A DNA stretch of 64,000 nt from Puccinellia tenuiflora (taxonomy: Eukaryota; Streptophyta; Magnoliopsida; Poales; Poaceae): assembly GCA_012064385.1 (NCBI GenBank), contig QRDG01000529.1:1729971-1793970 (forward strand). The letters run 5' to 3'. Positions within the stretch are counted from its first letter, which is position 1; the number at the start of each line of letters is the position of its first letter. The translations under genes and the position numbers were made by a program. Shown here piece by piece: positions 22,976 through 35,600 of this stretch. A model generated the notes under the pieces. It was not told the DNA's origin. It made no database searches and was given only the letters and a program-made list of their open reading frames with translations.

Positions 22976-23560
22976 GCAACTAAGCTAACCAATTTCACAA
23001 AACTGGTAGAAATGTGCAACTGGTTAGCTTAGTTCCACAAAACTATGAAAAATGAGCAACTAGCTAACCAGTTACACAAATCTGACAGTTTTCTGCAACG
23101 GATTGGTTTGTTGATTAAAAGTGAAAATTGACAATAATGAGCAACTAAAGCTAACCAGTTGAACAAAACTAATAGAAATGTGCAACTGGTTAGCTTAGTC
23201 GCACAAAACCGTCGGAAGTGAGCAACTAAGCTAACCAGTTGCACATATCGGACATTTTTGTGCAACTGGTTGGTTAGTTGCTTAAAAATCATAGAAATGT
23301 GCAATTAAAGCTAACTAGTTGCACAAAATTGATAGAAATGTGCAACTGGTTAGCTTAGTCACACAAAACCGTCAGAAGTGAGCAACTAAGCAAACCAGTT
23401 GCGCATATCAGACAGTTTTGTGCAACTGGTTGGCTAGTTGCTTAAAATTTATAAAAATGTGCAACTAATCGAAATAGTTGCACAAAACTGATAGAAATAT
23501 GCAACTGGTTAGCTTTAGTTACAACTTATAGAAAAGTGCAACTCATATAAAATTTCCGTT
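22976..23560. repeat. ~160-bp GTTGCACAA repeat array, right part
   Basis: The anchor CTTAGT(t/c)(c/g/a)CACAAAAC recurs at 23028, 23194 and 23354, then CTTTAGTTAC at 23513. The spacings are 166, 160 and 159 bp. Across the inserted retrotransposon the spacing is about 80 bp, half a unit. Scattered GTGCAACT words continue to about 23,900. Confidence 0.85.
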
Positions 23561-25304
23561 GGAGTTGCATATTTATTGAGAAAAATTCAACTCCTAAAAT
23601 AACAAAATAAAAGGAAAATACATATAGAACCATGGTTACACATTTCTTGACCAAAAAGTGTAACTCGGGATACCGGTTAAAGAGAACATTTCTTATAAAA
23701 AGTGCAACTCATATCAAATATCGTTTGTTAGTTGCATATTTTTGAGAAAAAGTGCAATTTTGGTGTGATGAAAAGTATATCCTAAGTTCCTTACTAACAA
23801 ATAACAAGAAAAAATAGAAAAAATACATATGCAACGCTTGTTGCACTTTCAACAATAAGGTAGTTGTACATTTCTAACAACGTGCACCTATGGTGATGCG
23901 AAAAAATAAATATATATAAATAAGTAGAAACACATATAACAACTCGTTATTTCTCATTTCCTCTGTCTGCTATGACATAAACACAAACAGGTCACAAAAA
24001 CAAAAACGAAAAAACAAGATAGAAGCCCACAAACCATTGCGGCCTGATAGTGCCAGGTCACAAACAAGTTTGTATGTCACGCTAGCTGGGCCCAGCCGTA
24101 TTCATCGCTCCCTGCTTGTACAACATAACGACTGTTACCCTGGTATGAATCGGGACGGAACCATCGGACGGCTGAAGCGGTCGACTGAGACATAACATAA
24201 TCTCAGGTGCCTGCTGTTTAGCAAAACCGATTTTCTTTTGTCATATTGAAAAGGTCCTGACTTTTTTTCTTCTACACTGAACTATTCCTTAGCCTGGTGA
24301 TGACATGCTTTGGTTTTGCAATAGTCTAATACTGACATGCCAAACTGGTCATTAATTTTTTTTTGAATGGGTAATCTAGACGGTTTTTCATTAGATAAGG
24401 GTAATAGTATCACAAATACATAACTAGAGGGTAAAAAGATGGACTTTACTCTTTTACTTTTCTAATAATAGCCGATCGAACAGACAGTTTTTTCCTAGTT
24501 ATCATGCGGAGGTTTATTCAAACAGTGCAACTTGCGTCCTGGTCTCTTTAGATGGTTGATCTATGTTTTCACTTTTTGGGACCCATGAGAAGGTTCCCCT
24601 ATAATAAATAAATAATATATATTTATGTAATAAATCTTTACCAAATAATAAAAGCATTAAGGCTTCTTTGGTTCGTCAGTCATTTTTTACCGTTTTACCC
24701 TTCCACCAAGACACGACTTTGCCAAAATTTTCGTTCAGCCTAAAAATACACTTTTACCCTCCCACCAAATAACATAATACATACAAGATACCACAGTACT
24801 GATTCGTTCTTTTCCTCCCCACCTCGACGATACAGTTCTTCCTCACCGTCCGCCACCCCTCGATCTATGACGACTAACGAGCAGCACCGTCTCCCTCCTC
24901 CGGCGGGAGGAAAGGAATAACCAGCCATAGACCCCCCTCCCCTCTCCCTCCGTCATCCGAGCGTCGGGCACCCCCGCGGTGGAGTCCCCTTATCCGATGC
25001 CTACTGATTAGGCTACCGCCACCGTCAGCTCGTTATCGCCCACTATAGGAGTTCGGTCCCTGCAGCCTCCCCACATCCCAGCCACGATGCTGAAGCTTTG
25101 CTCGATGCAGAGGCTCAGTTATGGACCCCTCCTTCTGTCCGTCCACCTTCTAATCACCGGCGTCATTCCCATCTCTCTCACGGCGCCCCGTCCCCACCTC
25201 ACCAGCCTCGCCCCATCCCAACTCACAGGCGGACGAAATTGGCCCGAGTTGGGGATGGAGAAGGAAGACCACGTCGGAGCATATGGGATTGGAGGACGAC
25301 GGTA
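23561..25304. other. Intergenic, no gene recognised
   Basis: It continues the AT-rich, GTGCAACT-containing sequence to about 23,900. A mixed-composition stretch up to about 24,240 (ending CTCAGGTGCCTGC) could be the terminal part of the transposon that owns the array. From 24,830 sequence is GC rich with short Pro/Arg-rich frames on both strands that match no family I know. The TRIM element inserted into this GC-rich stretch. Confidence 0.4.
25300..25304. repeat. 5-bp target duplication CGGTA (left)
   Basis: CGGTA precedes the LTR start TGTTAGC and is repeated at 26766-26770 after the second LTR. Confidence 0.9.
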
Positions 25305-25689
25305 TGTTAGCAATAATCTTGCTAGTTAGTGTTTTTGGAAAGTGTTAAGTTTCCTAGTGTCTACGTGTGTCCTACTACTAGTATGAGTTGGTTTGTACGT
25401 GTCTACCTAGGATGTGTTTCCTAGTTAGGCTAGGTTTGGTCTGTGTCTTAGGTCGGCAAGTTAGGCTGAGTTCTAGAGTTGTTCCAGTTCGTATACTAGT
25501 AGGTTTAGGTGATTTTGGGTCGGTTTGTGTGCATATATATGCACAAGGTCATGTAATAGATATTGTACCGAGAAAAAGAGAAAATAAAGAGGAGATTTAG
25601 AGGGCGTGACACGCGCCCCTGGCAACAAGTTTTTCGTGTCGTGTGTTCGTCTAGTTTGATGTGATCGATCCTGTGAGCGAATCCCAACA
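25305..25689 (+). repeat. TRIM 5' LTR
   Basis: This 385-bp repeat starts TGTTAGCAATAATCTTGC and ends GCGAATCCCAACA. It contains a CATATATATGCACAAG stretch that could serve as a TATA region. Confidence 0.93.
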
Positions 25690-25691
25690 AT

Positions 25692-25703
25692 TGGTATCAG
25701 AGC
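25692..25703 (+). other. TRIM primer-binding site
   Basis: TGGTATCAGAGC is the standard initiator methionine tRNA complement used by copia-type and TRIM elements. It fixes the plus orientation. Confidence 0.9.
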
Positions 25704-26380
25704 CAGGTTGAAGATTTGAAGCCACGCTTGCCCCGGGGAGGCGACCCGACTAGCGCCTCGGGGCGGGCGATCGTCGTTCGGTGGAGCGACACGGAGGAGG
25801 GCGGCAGGGAGATGTCGTCGACGAGCCGGTGGAAGTGGATGATCGTTGATGGAGCGGTGGTGCCGAGGTGCGGTGTCGGGTGTCTCGTCAAGTTCGTCTT
25901 CGGGTCCAGGAGTCATGGGCGTGTAAGTTGGCACGTTGAGTCGGAGTCATGTCAGTAAGTCGTCGGTGTGTCCAAGTGCTTGTCTTTGTGAGGATCAGTT
26001 GCAGTTGAAGCGTCATCGTCTATGTGTGTCGACGAGAGGATCAAGTTCAAGTATGAAGGGGGCGGTAAACCGGTGAAGGTGAGTCTCTTCAATGAGGCCA
26101 TGGCTCTACATGAGGCTGGAGTGGATGGTGTAGTCCACAAGGTAGTCGGCATGTATCACGCTAGGTGGATGGTACGATCCATGGGTGGTGTGTTTACCAC
26201 AAGGTTTCTAGCGTGGCTGGGTAGTCCGAATCATGTTTGGATTGGTTCGTAAATTCGCCATGTCAAGATTGGGGAGAGCCAATTAGACATGTCGTGGTGT
26301 GAGACCTAGAGAAGACGCAGATCTGCAAGCAGTCAAGATCAAAGGAGCATGGAAGATACAAGTCAAGATTAGGAAGAGAT

Positions 26381-26765
26381 TGTTAGCAATAATCTTGCTA
26401 GTTAGTGTTTTTGGAAAGTGTTAAGTTTCCTAGTGTCTACGTGTGTCCTACTACTAGTATGAGTTGGTTTGTACGTGTCTACCTAGGATGTGTTTCCTAG
26501 TTAGGCTAGGTTTGGTCTGTGTCTTAGGTCGGCAAGTTAGGCTGAGTTCTAGAGTTGTTCCAGTTCGTATACTAGTAGGTTTAGGTGATTTTGGGTCGGT
26601 TTGTGTGCATATATATGCACAACGTCGTGTAACAGATATTGTACCGAGAAAAAGAGAAAATAAAGAGCAGATTTAGAGGGCGTGACACGCGCCCCTGACA
26701 ACAAGTTTTTCGTGTCGTATGTTCGTCTAATTTGATGTGATCGATCCTGTGAGCGAATCTCAACA
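26381..26765 (+). repeat. TRIM 3' LTR
   Basis: This 385-bp copy ends GCGAATCTCAACA. It differs from the 5' LTR at single positions (for example AGGTCATG versus ACGTCGTG and GGCAACA versus GACAACA). Confidence 0.93.
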
Positions 26766-26770
26766 CGGTA

Positions 26771-27829
26771 GGCATGGTCAGTCCCCTGGGCGTGGTCCTC
26801 CAAGCGGAAGAAATTGGCCAGAGCCGAAGTTTTACATTCCAACTCGAAGACGCCTTGCTCGGCAGCGCTCTCGGTATGTCGGCGACAAGACGAGGCAGTC
26901 GCGGATCCGACGAACTGGGTGGCATTCAGCTGTGTGCAGGTCAGCAGCGCGACCGCATGAGCGCGTCCACGAGTTGGAAGCTAGGCGATAGCGCCGCACG
27001 CCAGGAGTGCACCTCCCGCGCTCACCCACCCTGCTGTGTTCTTGAATCTTGCTGCTGGTACTGATGTGCCGCAGCAGGTAGCCCATCCGAAGCGCGACTT
27101 TAGATGAGGTCCATGTTTCTGCTCGGGCTGCCCACTCTAAAACTTTTTTTTTTTTAGAAAAATATGAACAAGCAGGGTTAAGCTAGCTCGACTGATGGAT
27201 TTCTTTACAGTATGTAACCTGCCCTGCCTAAGTAGCTCGGCCTGCCTAGCCTAGGATTGAGTTGGCCCGGCCTGTGAGTGGGATATAGAATGAGAAGAAA
27301 AATAGATAGGGGATTAAATAAAGTACATTTGAAACTAATAGTATACCATATTATAATATATTTGAATAGTTCAATATTTTATTTTGTGCATCCGTTATAT
27401 GAATTACTATTATTTTGTATTATATTTATCAGGTAGTTATAAGAAATTAATAAAGTAGCTCTCCAAGTTGACATATAAAAAGCCAATTCTACCATTTCGG
27501 TTGATTTAGGGGTAAAATTTGGGTTTTGCCCACATTTTTCATCTAAAAGATTGGGTAGCGAGTAGGAGGTTTCCCCCTGAAAGGAGACAAATTTAATTGG
27601 CCAGTAATGTCACGGAGAAGAAAACATCAGTTACTCTGTAGCAAACGTACGAGAACATTTGCTATTTTAACAACTTCGAAGGTGTACAAATAGGAGGTGG
27701 CCCGGGTCAAACTATTGTCCCAGCTTTATGTTCCTACCTAGGGGTAGAAGCCGGCCTCACTGGTTTTCTAACCTTGCTTCGCTACAACTGACATTTGCTC
27801 TATGGTGAAGGGGGTGTTGTGCTAAATTA
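26771..27829. other. Intergenic, no gene recognised
   Basis: The first 300 bp are the other half of the GC-rich sequence split by the TRIM. Open frames overlap on both strands there without family similarity. The remainder is AT-rich spacer. Confidence 0.35.
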
Positions 27830-27845
27830 GATTAGGACGTTGCTA

Positions 27846-29164
27846 GGGAGTGCGCGGGCACGATTTTGCGCTATGTGGTGCTCCCCCTGTCAAAGCGACA
27901 TGTCCCAGAAAGGAATCTCGGACCAACCCTTCACACGTGAGCGCAGCGGCCTTTTTTGTCTCGACAGGCCACCACCACCAACAATTCAGATCCCAGGAAT
28001 CTTGCCCCTCGCACCCCTCGACCCTCTTCCATGTCTAACTTTCTCATAACAAATTGTTTATTACAGCTTGCAGAAAAACAACAAACCAAAAAATACATCC
28101 GCAGGAACCAAAACATATACCAAATTACATTACAATTATTGTTCAAAATTAAAAGTTACATCCCGGCGGTAAAAAAGAAGACAAACATCCAATTCAGACC
28201 TTGATCCCTAGGATGGAAGAAAAAATATTGAAATTACATCTAGTACGAGAAAGTTACATCCCATTATTGTACAAAAATAAAAAAGTTACATCCATTGCAA
28301 ATAAGAACACAAACATCCAACTCTTCCACCTTGATTTTAAGATGTAAGAAAAATATAGAAATTACATCTAGCACCATAAAATTACATCCCAATTACATCT
28401 AGTATCAGAAAGTTACATCTCTTTTTTCTTGCGGAATATCAGAAAGTTACATCTCAAATATACATCTAGTACTAGAAAAAGTTACAACCACCACGGTGAA
28501 TCGAGAGCTTACCTTCCCCTGAGGTTGTTGGAGCGGAGTAGACACAACCCAGCGGCTCAACCACGGCCACCTTGCGCCTCCAGGACCTCCTCCCGCTATT
28601 ACTCCATGACTCCATCTTCGTCAAGTGCTCTAGAACCAGATCCACCATCAGTTAGCGGTAGCAGCATCAATGCTTCGAGATATTATCCCCCTCTTCCTCC
28701 AATGCCACCATCAGATCCGCTACCCATCCACCCGCACCACCAACATCAGCGACCTTCGGTCGCCATGGATGAGACAGGCACTAAGAACGAGAAGGACACA
28801 AACCAACACTCTCCGCCGCTGGGTGTTTGGGGTCGAACCGAGAAGAGGGGTGGTCAGGAAGAGGTTCAATTGCAGGCTCAAGGTGGGTGTGTGGGCAACG
28901 GCGGAGAAGGTGAGCTGGGAGAGAGGGAGGCGGCGGCAAGCCGTATCGGAGAAGCCGCCGAGTCCTCCACTCGGTGCAGATGCGCACGATGGGAATGGCC
29001 GAATGGGGGATTTTGGCCTCGTACGCGCTTTGGTGAGCTGTCCCGCACTCCCGTGGATAGAAAGGTCCACGTGCCTGGCTCCATGCCGCTTGGCATCAAC
29101 TGCACGATGTTGATCGGATGGCACCGGATGTGCGCACCGTCTAACGACGCGAGCGTGCCCACAC
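27846..29164. mobile_element. Possible MULE-like transposon with GGGCACG ends
   Basis: The left end reads GTGCGCGGGCACGATTTTGC and the right end, in reverse complement, ATGTGTGGGCACGCTCGCGT, each followed by a GTGGTGC or CGGTGC word. This suggests diverged terminal inverted repeats. Inside, 28,150-28,480 repeats the heptamer TTACATC about ten times. A GC-rich stretch (28,500-29,160) with overlapping frames may be a captured fragment. The frame at 28429-29169 matches no family I know. The target duplication is unclear (AATTAGAT lies near both ends). It may instead be a coincidence of GC-rich sequence. Confidence 0.4.
28150..28480 (+). repeat. TTACATC-rich interspersed repeat
   Basis: AAAGTTACATCC, AAATTACATCTAG and CAAACATCCAA words alternate at irregular 20-60 bp spacing. 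No exact tandem period is visible. It may be a subterminal repeat region of a DNA transposon. Confidence 0.55.
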
Positions 29165-29656
29165 ATTAATTAGATTTTGCGATTAGATTATGCCAAACTT
29201 TTCCATCTAAAAGTTTTTTTTCTCCGTTGCAACATATTTGCTAGTAATAAAATAAAAAGCTGCCTGTACTCCCTTCGTTTCAATGTAGATAATTCCCAAA
29301 TAGATGAATTTAGATGTAGAGTATCACTTAATGCAGAGGTCGGGACTATGTTCCTTTTGGAGGAAAAGAAAAAACTGCGGAGGTCGTGACGATCAAGCAG
29401 TGTCCGAACTATCGTCATCCACGATTTTGCTATTTTTAACGGGTGTGTGATGCTATTTTTCTCCTCCCAAGCTACAGTCCCTCTCCACCTTTCAGCACTT
29501 CCAACCTCACGCGTGGCTCCTACAAGATCTAGCTACGCAAGAACCGGCACCTCTTCTTCCACCACAGAACTACCTAAATCCCCACCGGCTCGCCGCTGGG
29601 ACAATCGATCGGGGCCTGCCGGAGCTGGCGCCGCCGTACATAGTACGTGAGTCGCA

Positions 29657-32600
29657 ATGGACGCGACGATCGGCGATCCGCTGCTGTTGGCGTCGGTGGA
29701 GCGGGCGTTCGAGAAGCAGCCGCTGCCGGGGTTCTGGGAGCAGGTGACGCCGCGGGCGATGTTCGTCTCGCTGCTGCTGTCCGTCGTCTTCGGCTTCGTG
29801 ACCCTGCAGATCCAGATGTCCGCCGGCGTCGTGCCGGGCCTCAACATGCCCATCAGCGTCCTCAGCTTCATCTTCCTCAAGTGGTTCGTCAGCCTGCTCC
29901 GGACGTGCGGCCTCCCGGGCTCGTCGCCGTTCACGCGCCAGGAGAACTTGTTGGTGCTCACCACCGTCGTTACGGTCGGCAACTTAGCCCTAACAGGTAA
30001 GCATGCATATAACAGCCCGGTATTTAGTCCCAACATGCTTATTTTTTTTCTTTTTCTTTTTTTGATAAAGCGAATATATTAATATTGAAAAGATACCGAT
30101 TACACCCAGCCTCTGCACCAACAAGATATCGAAAGACTGCACCAACAAGATATCGAAAGGCATCTAGGATGCACATAGCGAAGAAATAAAATAAAATAAA
30201 AGAGAAAATTAAAACAAAAACCCTGTCGGAGTGATGAAACACTTGCAACAGCAACACTCTAACCACCACCAAAATACAACACCCGGATCGCAAATAGGTT
30301 CTCCAAAACAATATATTCGGAAAGGCCATTGCCAGGTACAATCAATGAAGGCCGGACCTTGGGTTTTCACCCTAAAGAAAAACCGTGATTCCAAAACAAT
30401 GCCTTCAGCAAGGCCATTGCCAGGTACAGCAAATGAAGGCCAAACCTTGAGCTTTCACCCTGAACATCACGGCTCGGTACTTAGTCCCAACATGCTTCTA
30501 AATTACTCTTACAAATGGTGGAAAGAAAAACATACTTCTGAACAACTATAAGCTCAAATTCCCAACTCGTGATTTGATTTCATTGTTGCCCTTGTATCGA
30601 TGATGATTTCAGATCTAGATCCCACATTAGTAAAAAAAAATTACCTTCTTTTCAAACTCTTTGGTCACAATAAGTAATGCACAGGTTGTCAAAAAAACTG
30701 TATGAGGTTATCTTGTTTTTCTTGTTGTGAATAGTATGAAGTTATTTTGTAAGAACTTTAGTATCAATATCATGCCACTTTGTAAGTCGTAGGGTGGCAA
30801 CTTTAAAAATAAAAACATTGTTAAAACGTACTAATATGGTCTATTTCTTAAGCTATTATCAAAACAAACTCGACTCTAAATTGGGATCATTCGTATAATT
30901 CCCAGTTTGAGAGTTGAACATTTTAAGTTTCAAGCTAGGAAAGATGCTTGATGAATGATTATGTCATCGAAAAGTGTCTTTGGCTCCCGAGCTCCGATAA
31001 TCCTACTCATCTAACACTTTTGTCATTTTTATGTAGCTCAAAATATAAAATATTTGAAGATGATTTTTTACACGTTTGTGGGATACACCATTGGCTACAT
31101 CCGAGATTTTTTCATCATTTTTGAAACCCGTAAATATTTTTGATTTTTTAAAACAAGCGAGATCACTGGAGCTCGGGAGCACCAAATCTCCACTCTTATG
31201 TCATCCTCTTGGCTCTTAGCACATGCTACAAAAATAGCTAGAAAATGTGCCATGCTATGAGCTTATTGCGCAAACGTTCACATTGTACTATTGTCATTTT
31301 GATTAACATCACCATGCTAATTATATGTTTTTGGAAAATGTCAAGAAACCCCCTCACCATTTTTACTTGCATGTGACGCTTCTCCTCAAAAAGTCTATTT
31401 TCCCCTACCGTCACCGAATGCCACGGAACTAAGGTATCATGTTTAATTTCTTGTAACAAAATGGCGCATTGAAACTACTTGCCAATCCCACCAGGTGGTG
31501 ACAGTTCGACGGATTGTTTGAATGACCTTGTCTAGGTGTTGACCAACGACTCAGAAACAAGTTTGGGAGGCCTAAGAAAATTTGAAGCGATTGCTAATAT
31601 TTTTCTTTAGGGAGGAAAATAGACATTAATGTGCCCCCACCCCACTGAAACACATAGTTAGAAATAAAATAGCGAGGTTCTGGCGTGATTGCAAGGGAGG
31701 CTTCTACGGATAATGATCCATGTATGTTTGGTTGGCCCCGTCCGAAGGTGTTGCATGGTTCTGCGGGTTAGAAGGGAATCAACCCGTCTTGAATTCATCA
31801 AGCTTTGGATCTTGGTTAGGGAGACTGTGCTACTTTAGGTCGTGTCCTTCACTCCCAAAATTGTTCAGGTCTAATAGTTCGGCGAGCGACTTCCTCCGAT
31901 CCTTGAGTGTGTGTATACCTTAGAGGCATTGAGACTGCTATGTTCGGATAGATCGTTCGACCATACTGTGAGGAGAAGACCGTAATATGACTATTGATGT
32001 AATCACGAGCTACACCGAATCGATTACTTTCTCCATGGACCTGCTTAGCAATCTCGTGCCACAAATTGTGGTTTCCACGATAGATACATTTGATTTGCGC
32101 TACTATATTCTACCCTCTATTCTCATTAAAATTTGTTGAGAGGATGGATCACATGATGCACTTCGAAACTACATTGTCAGACAAAGTTCTCTGTTGTCAA
32201 TGGGCTATCACTGCCATTAACCTATAGGTTATCAACCAAAGCATATGAATAAAGTCCATTTTCATATGTATCCTCACTAAATCCCGTAAGGTAATGAATT
32301 TTAAATAATCATTCAAGTTTTGTATGGAATTTCACAAACAAATCACATACATGCTGATCAATACAAATAATATTATTCATGGAACATTCAATAAGTCATG
32401 AATTCAATGAAATGTGATCATCTCTATGATTATAACTAGAGCATATTTATAACAAATGGTACTCCATACGATGACACCTTGGAGTTTTCAACATTGGTGG
32501 AGTTGTTCTTGTTTGTGTATTCACATACTCGCAATGGCATATAAAGAGAGGAAGGATGATCTCAAGAGTTATGTAGGACTTTCGAGGATGTATCCTATTT

Positions 32601-35600
32601 GACGGGGCCTTCATAAATAAAGACAAGGTTGTTGATGAGACCGTGGTTGAGAATGCTCATCGAGCTTTGTGCCAGTCTTGCCCATCGAACTATGAAGTCA
32701 TTTATCTGCAACATTTTCCCTTCTAATAAGACTAGCACTGTTCCACATGAGCGGTGCTATTTATTGGGCACACATACATGGGCAGAGACGACAGCCCCAA
32801 GTATATACATTTTTCTACAAAACTGTTTCAATGCTATTCTCAGAAACCGGCATTCGAATGGTCATTTCTAAAGAACACAAAGGACATTCAAAATTAACTT
32901 TTTTCAATGGAAATAATACCACTGACAAGTGGGACCTATGAAAGCTAAGGCCACAAGACATTTTTTGGGATGCTTAATTTCTTCCCGCCCCGATCAAAAA
33001 TACATAAATGGACTAGCCTACTACTTATTCGTGCGTCATTCTTCCGTGACATCATCGTCCTTCGCACGACCGTGCTACTTGTGGTGATCGTTGTTGAGTG
33101 CACATATCTATCGACGTCCTCCTCCTTGTCATCAATTTTGTACACCTTGTTTCCCTCCTGGTCCTCCTTATCCTCCTTGGTCCACTTCTCCTTCGAGTCA
33201 CGCTTCGGTGACCACTTATGTCCTTCCATAACATCTATGTACTCGGGATGATCAAATAGGGAGGCTGGTGGCGATAAATCTGATCCATCCACAGACTCCT
33301 CAACGTGGGCAGGACCAATATTTTCATTGAAGCATGCATTAGACTCATTGAGCACAGTGCACTTGCGTGAGCCTGCTCCGGGCCATCTTGGCTATGCAAT
33401 GCGACAAAGTAGAGAGAAATTGGGGATGATGAGCTACGGCAAAGGGATGGACTACTTTTATTCGGGGTAGAATTGGTTCTAGTTCTGAAAACAATTACTG
33501 TATTCAATCCTCTGGGTGGTTCCCATTCTCAACATGATTGCCATAATGTTAATCATTCTTGAGCAAAGCTTAATTTCCTTGGTTAGTTCATACAGCTTCA
33601 AACCACATGGGTTTCTACGAATGTCCGCTGCCATAAATGGTCACATCAAAACTTTTAAACTTATTTATCCACGGTTGATATCATAAGAAAAGGTTAGCTC
33701 ATTTCTCCATTGCCGATATGGGTCTTGTCGCGTGAGTACTTGTCTAGCATGCCTCATTGGCTGCGCTCAAATATTTTTAACTATATATGGGCCTTCTTGT
33801 TGTCATTGTCGATGGGATGTCATTAGTGTCATTTGTACTAATGTTTGCTGCTTAGTGATCATAATATTCATATATGTCATGAAGTTGGATATCATTCACA
33901 AATTAGAGTCATTTGTAGTTTTTGCTGCTTACTAATCATAGTATTCATATATTACATAAATGGTTTCTCTCGATGTTGATGTTACGTAGGATCACCGACG
34001 TGTAGCTCTAATCCAAGTCAACCAACTAAATTTTAACATGTATCTAATTAAAACTAGGCAAAAGAATGGCAAATTTGTCTAAAATCCATGTAAGAGGTAA
34101 GATGGAACAGGTTGGATGAGGGGTGAGTTTATTGATTTGACCCTTATATGATTTAAAAATCTATATTAATTGAAAAATATATTGTAGCGATATGATTGCA
34201 AAGGTAGGACACTCGCAAGACATACATACTATTTCATTGCAATTTCACACTGAAAAATATGTCTTTTGTTTTACTTGTAGGTGGCTTTGCTTTGTACATC
34301 GTAGCAATGACCTCTGTGGTGGCAAAATCACTTGGTGAAAATCCAGAGCCAATAGACATTGTTGACAACTTTCCGACGGGACAATGGATGTTATTCCTTT
34401 TCCTCATTGGTCTAATGTCTGTATTAACTAGTGTTCCATTGAACCAGGTAACATTTCTAACGTACTGACCTTTTTGAAAGCTTATCTCCCAATATTATTT
34501 TGAGCATTTTAGGTAATTATTTGTCCTATGTGTTAGTCGGTGTTCCAGTATTTTGTTGGTGGAACCAATACTTTTATACAAGAGATTATGTACCACATAT
34601 TATAATCCTACTGTACTCTGATTTTGAATAAGAATAGATTGTCAGCCATCTGAAGTTGGTAACAATGATTGAGGAAACTTAGAGTGATCCTAAAGTGAAA
34701 ATTCATCCTTCTATATAAATTTTGTGGCATAGAACTAGTCCACCAACAAAGTAATGGACTGGGGGAAGTTTCCCTTCTGTAAAAATTTCTCTTGATAACC
34801 ATCTTCGAATGATGTTCCTATTGGTGTCACCATATTTCAATCTTGATGTTCAGTTTGATGATGGAGCTAGCTAACAGACATTATATTCTTGTGATGTCGT
34901 TATTGTAGATGGGACTAGTGTTATAATGACTAATTGTTTGATGAGGGATGTCTAAGGAATAGGATCAAGCGACCCACAAAGTTGGCTGGTCCAACACAAA
35001 AATCAACTTTAGTTATTTGATGCATCCACTTAGTTGTTGGATGCAACTAAGTATTAATTCATTTTCCTACATCTGATCTCTACCTGTCCACCCCCTCATC
35101 TTCTACCACGTGTTCCTTTCTAAATTGGAAATATATCCTATGGCTAGCTTTCCACCATTATCACATTGTTCATGCCTAACTCCCACCACAAATGATACAC
35201 ACACACACACACACATGTTCCGCTTAACTTTTTGTAAACCCTATTTCTACTATGATTTACATAGCTACATCCACATGTGGTATCAACATAATGTGCTAGC
35301 CTTCCACGAAATCGGATCCCTACTTTACTAAATTTTCCGTGCACACGAATGGGAACAAAAAAAAACTAACCCTTTACATACTTACCATCATCGCCTTCAC
35401 TAGATATCAAGGTGGAGGACTATGAGAGGACAATTATATCATGAGATGGTTGGAATATAAACTATAGATTGCCAAAAATCACAATAAATACCCAAAAAAA
35501 TATTTATTTATTTTAAGAAATATGCTAATGTTTCTTCTTCTCACTATAGGTGATGATTCTTGACTACAGATTACTATTCCCAACAGGAACGGCTCAAGCT

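Larger units (their letters stand above)
25305..26765 (+). mobile_element. TRIM-like small LTR retrotransposon (1,461 bp)
   Basis: Two 385-bp LTRs (25305-25689 and 26381-26765) have TGTTAG...CAACA ends and lie in direct orientation, flanked by CGGTA duplications. A TGGTATCAGAGC primer-binding site (initiator Met-tRNA type) starts three bases after the left LTR at 25692. A purine-rich AGGAAGAGAT precedes the right LTR. The 691-bp interior has no gag or pol; its longest frame (26022-26252) encodes 76 residues of no known family. The LTRs differ at only a few bases by eye, suggesting a fairly young insertion mobilised in trans. Confidence 0.93.

Noticed and set aside
15053..23560. CRISPR-like reading of the GTTGCACAA repeats
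   Set aside because: The repeats are eukaryotic and have ~160-bp periods with diverged units and no unique spacers.
28429..29169. 246-aa plus-strand frame upstream of YSL
   Set aside because: Both strands are open because the region is GC rich. No motif is recognised, and it may be transposon-captured sequence.
29265..29420. Stowaway MITE before YSL (CTCCCTTCGTTTCA)
   Set aside because: Again only one terminus is visible, so the element cannot be delimited.
32945..33355. 136-aa minus-strand frame inside YSL intron 1
   Set aside because: Acidic and lysine-rich without known motifs or partner exons, so not supportable as a gene.
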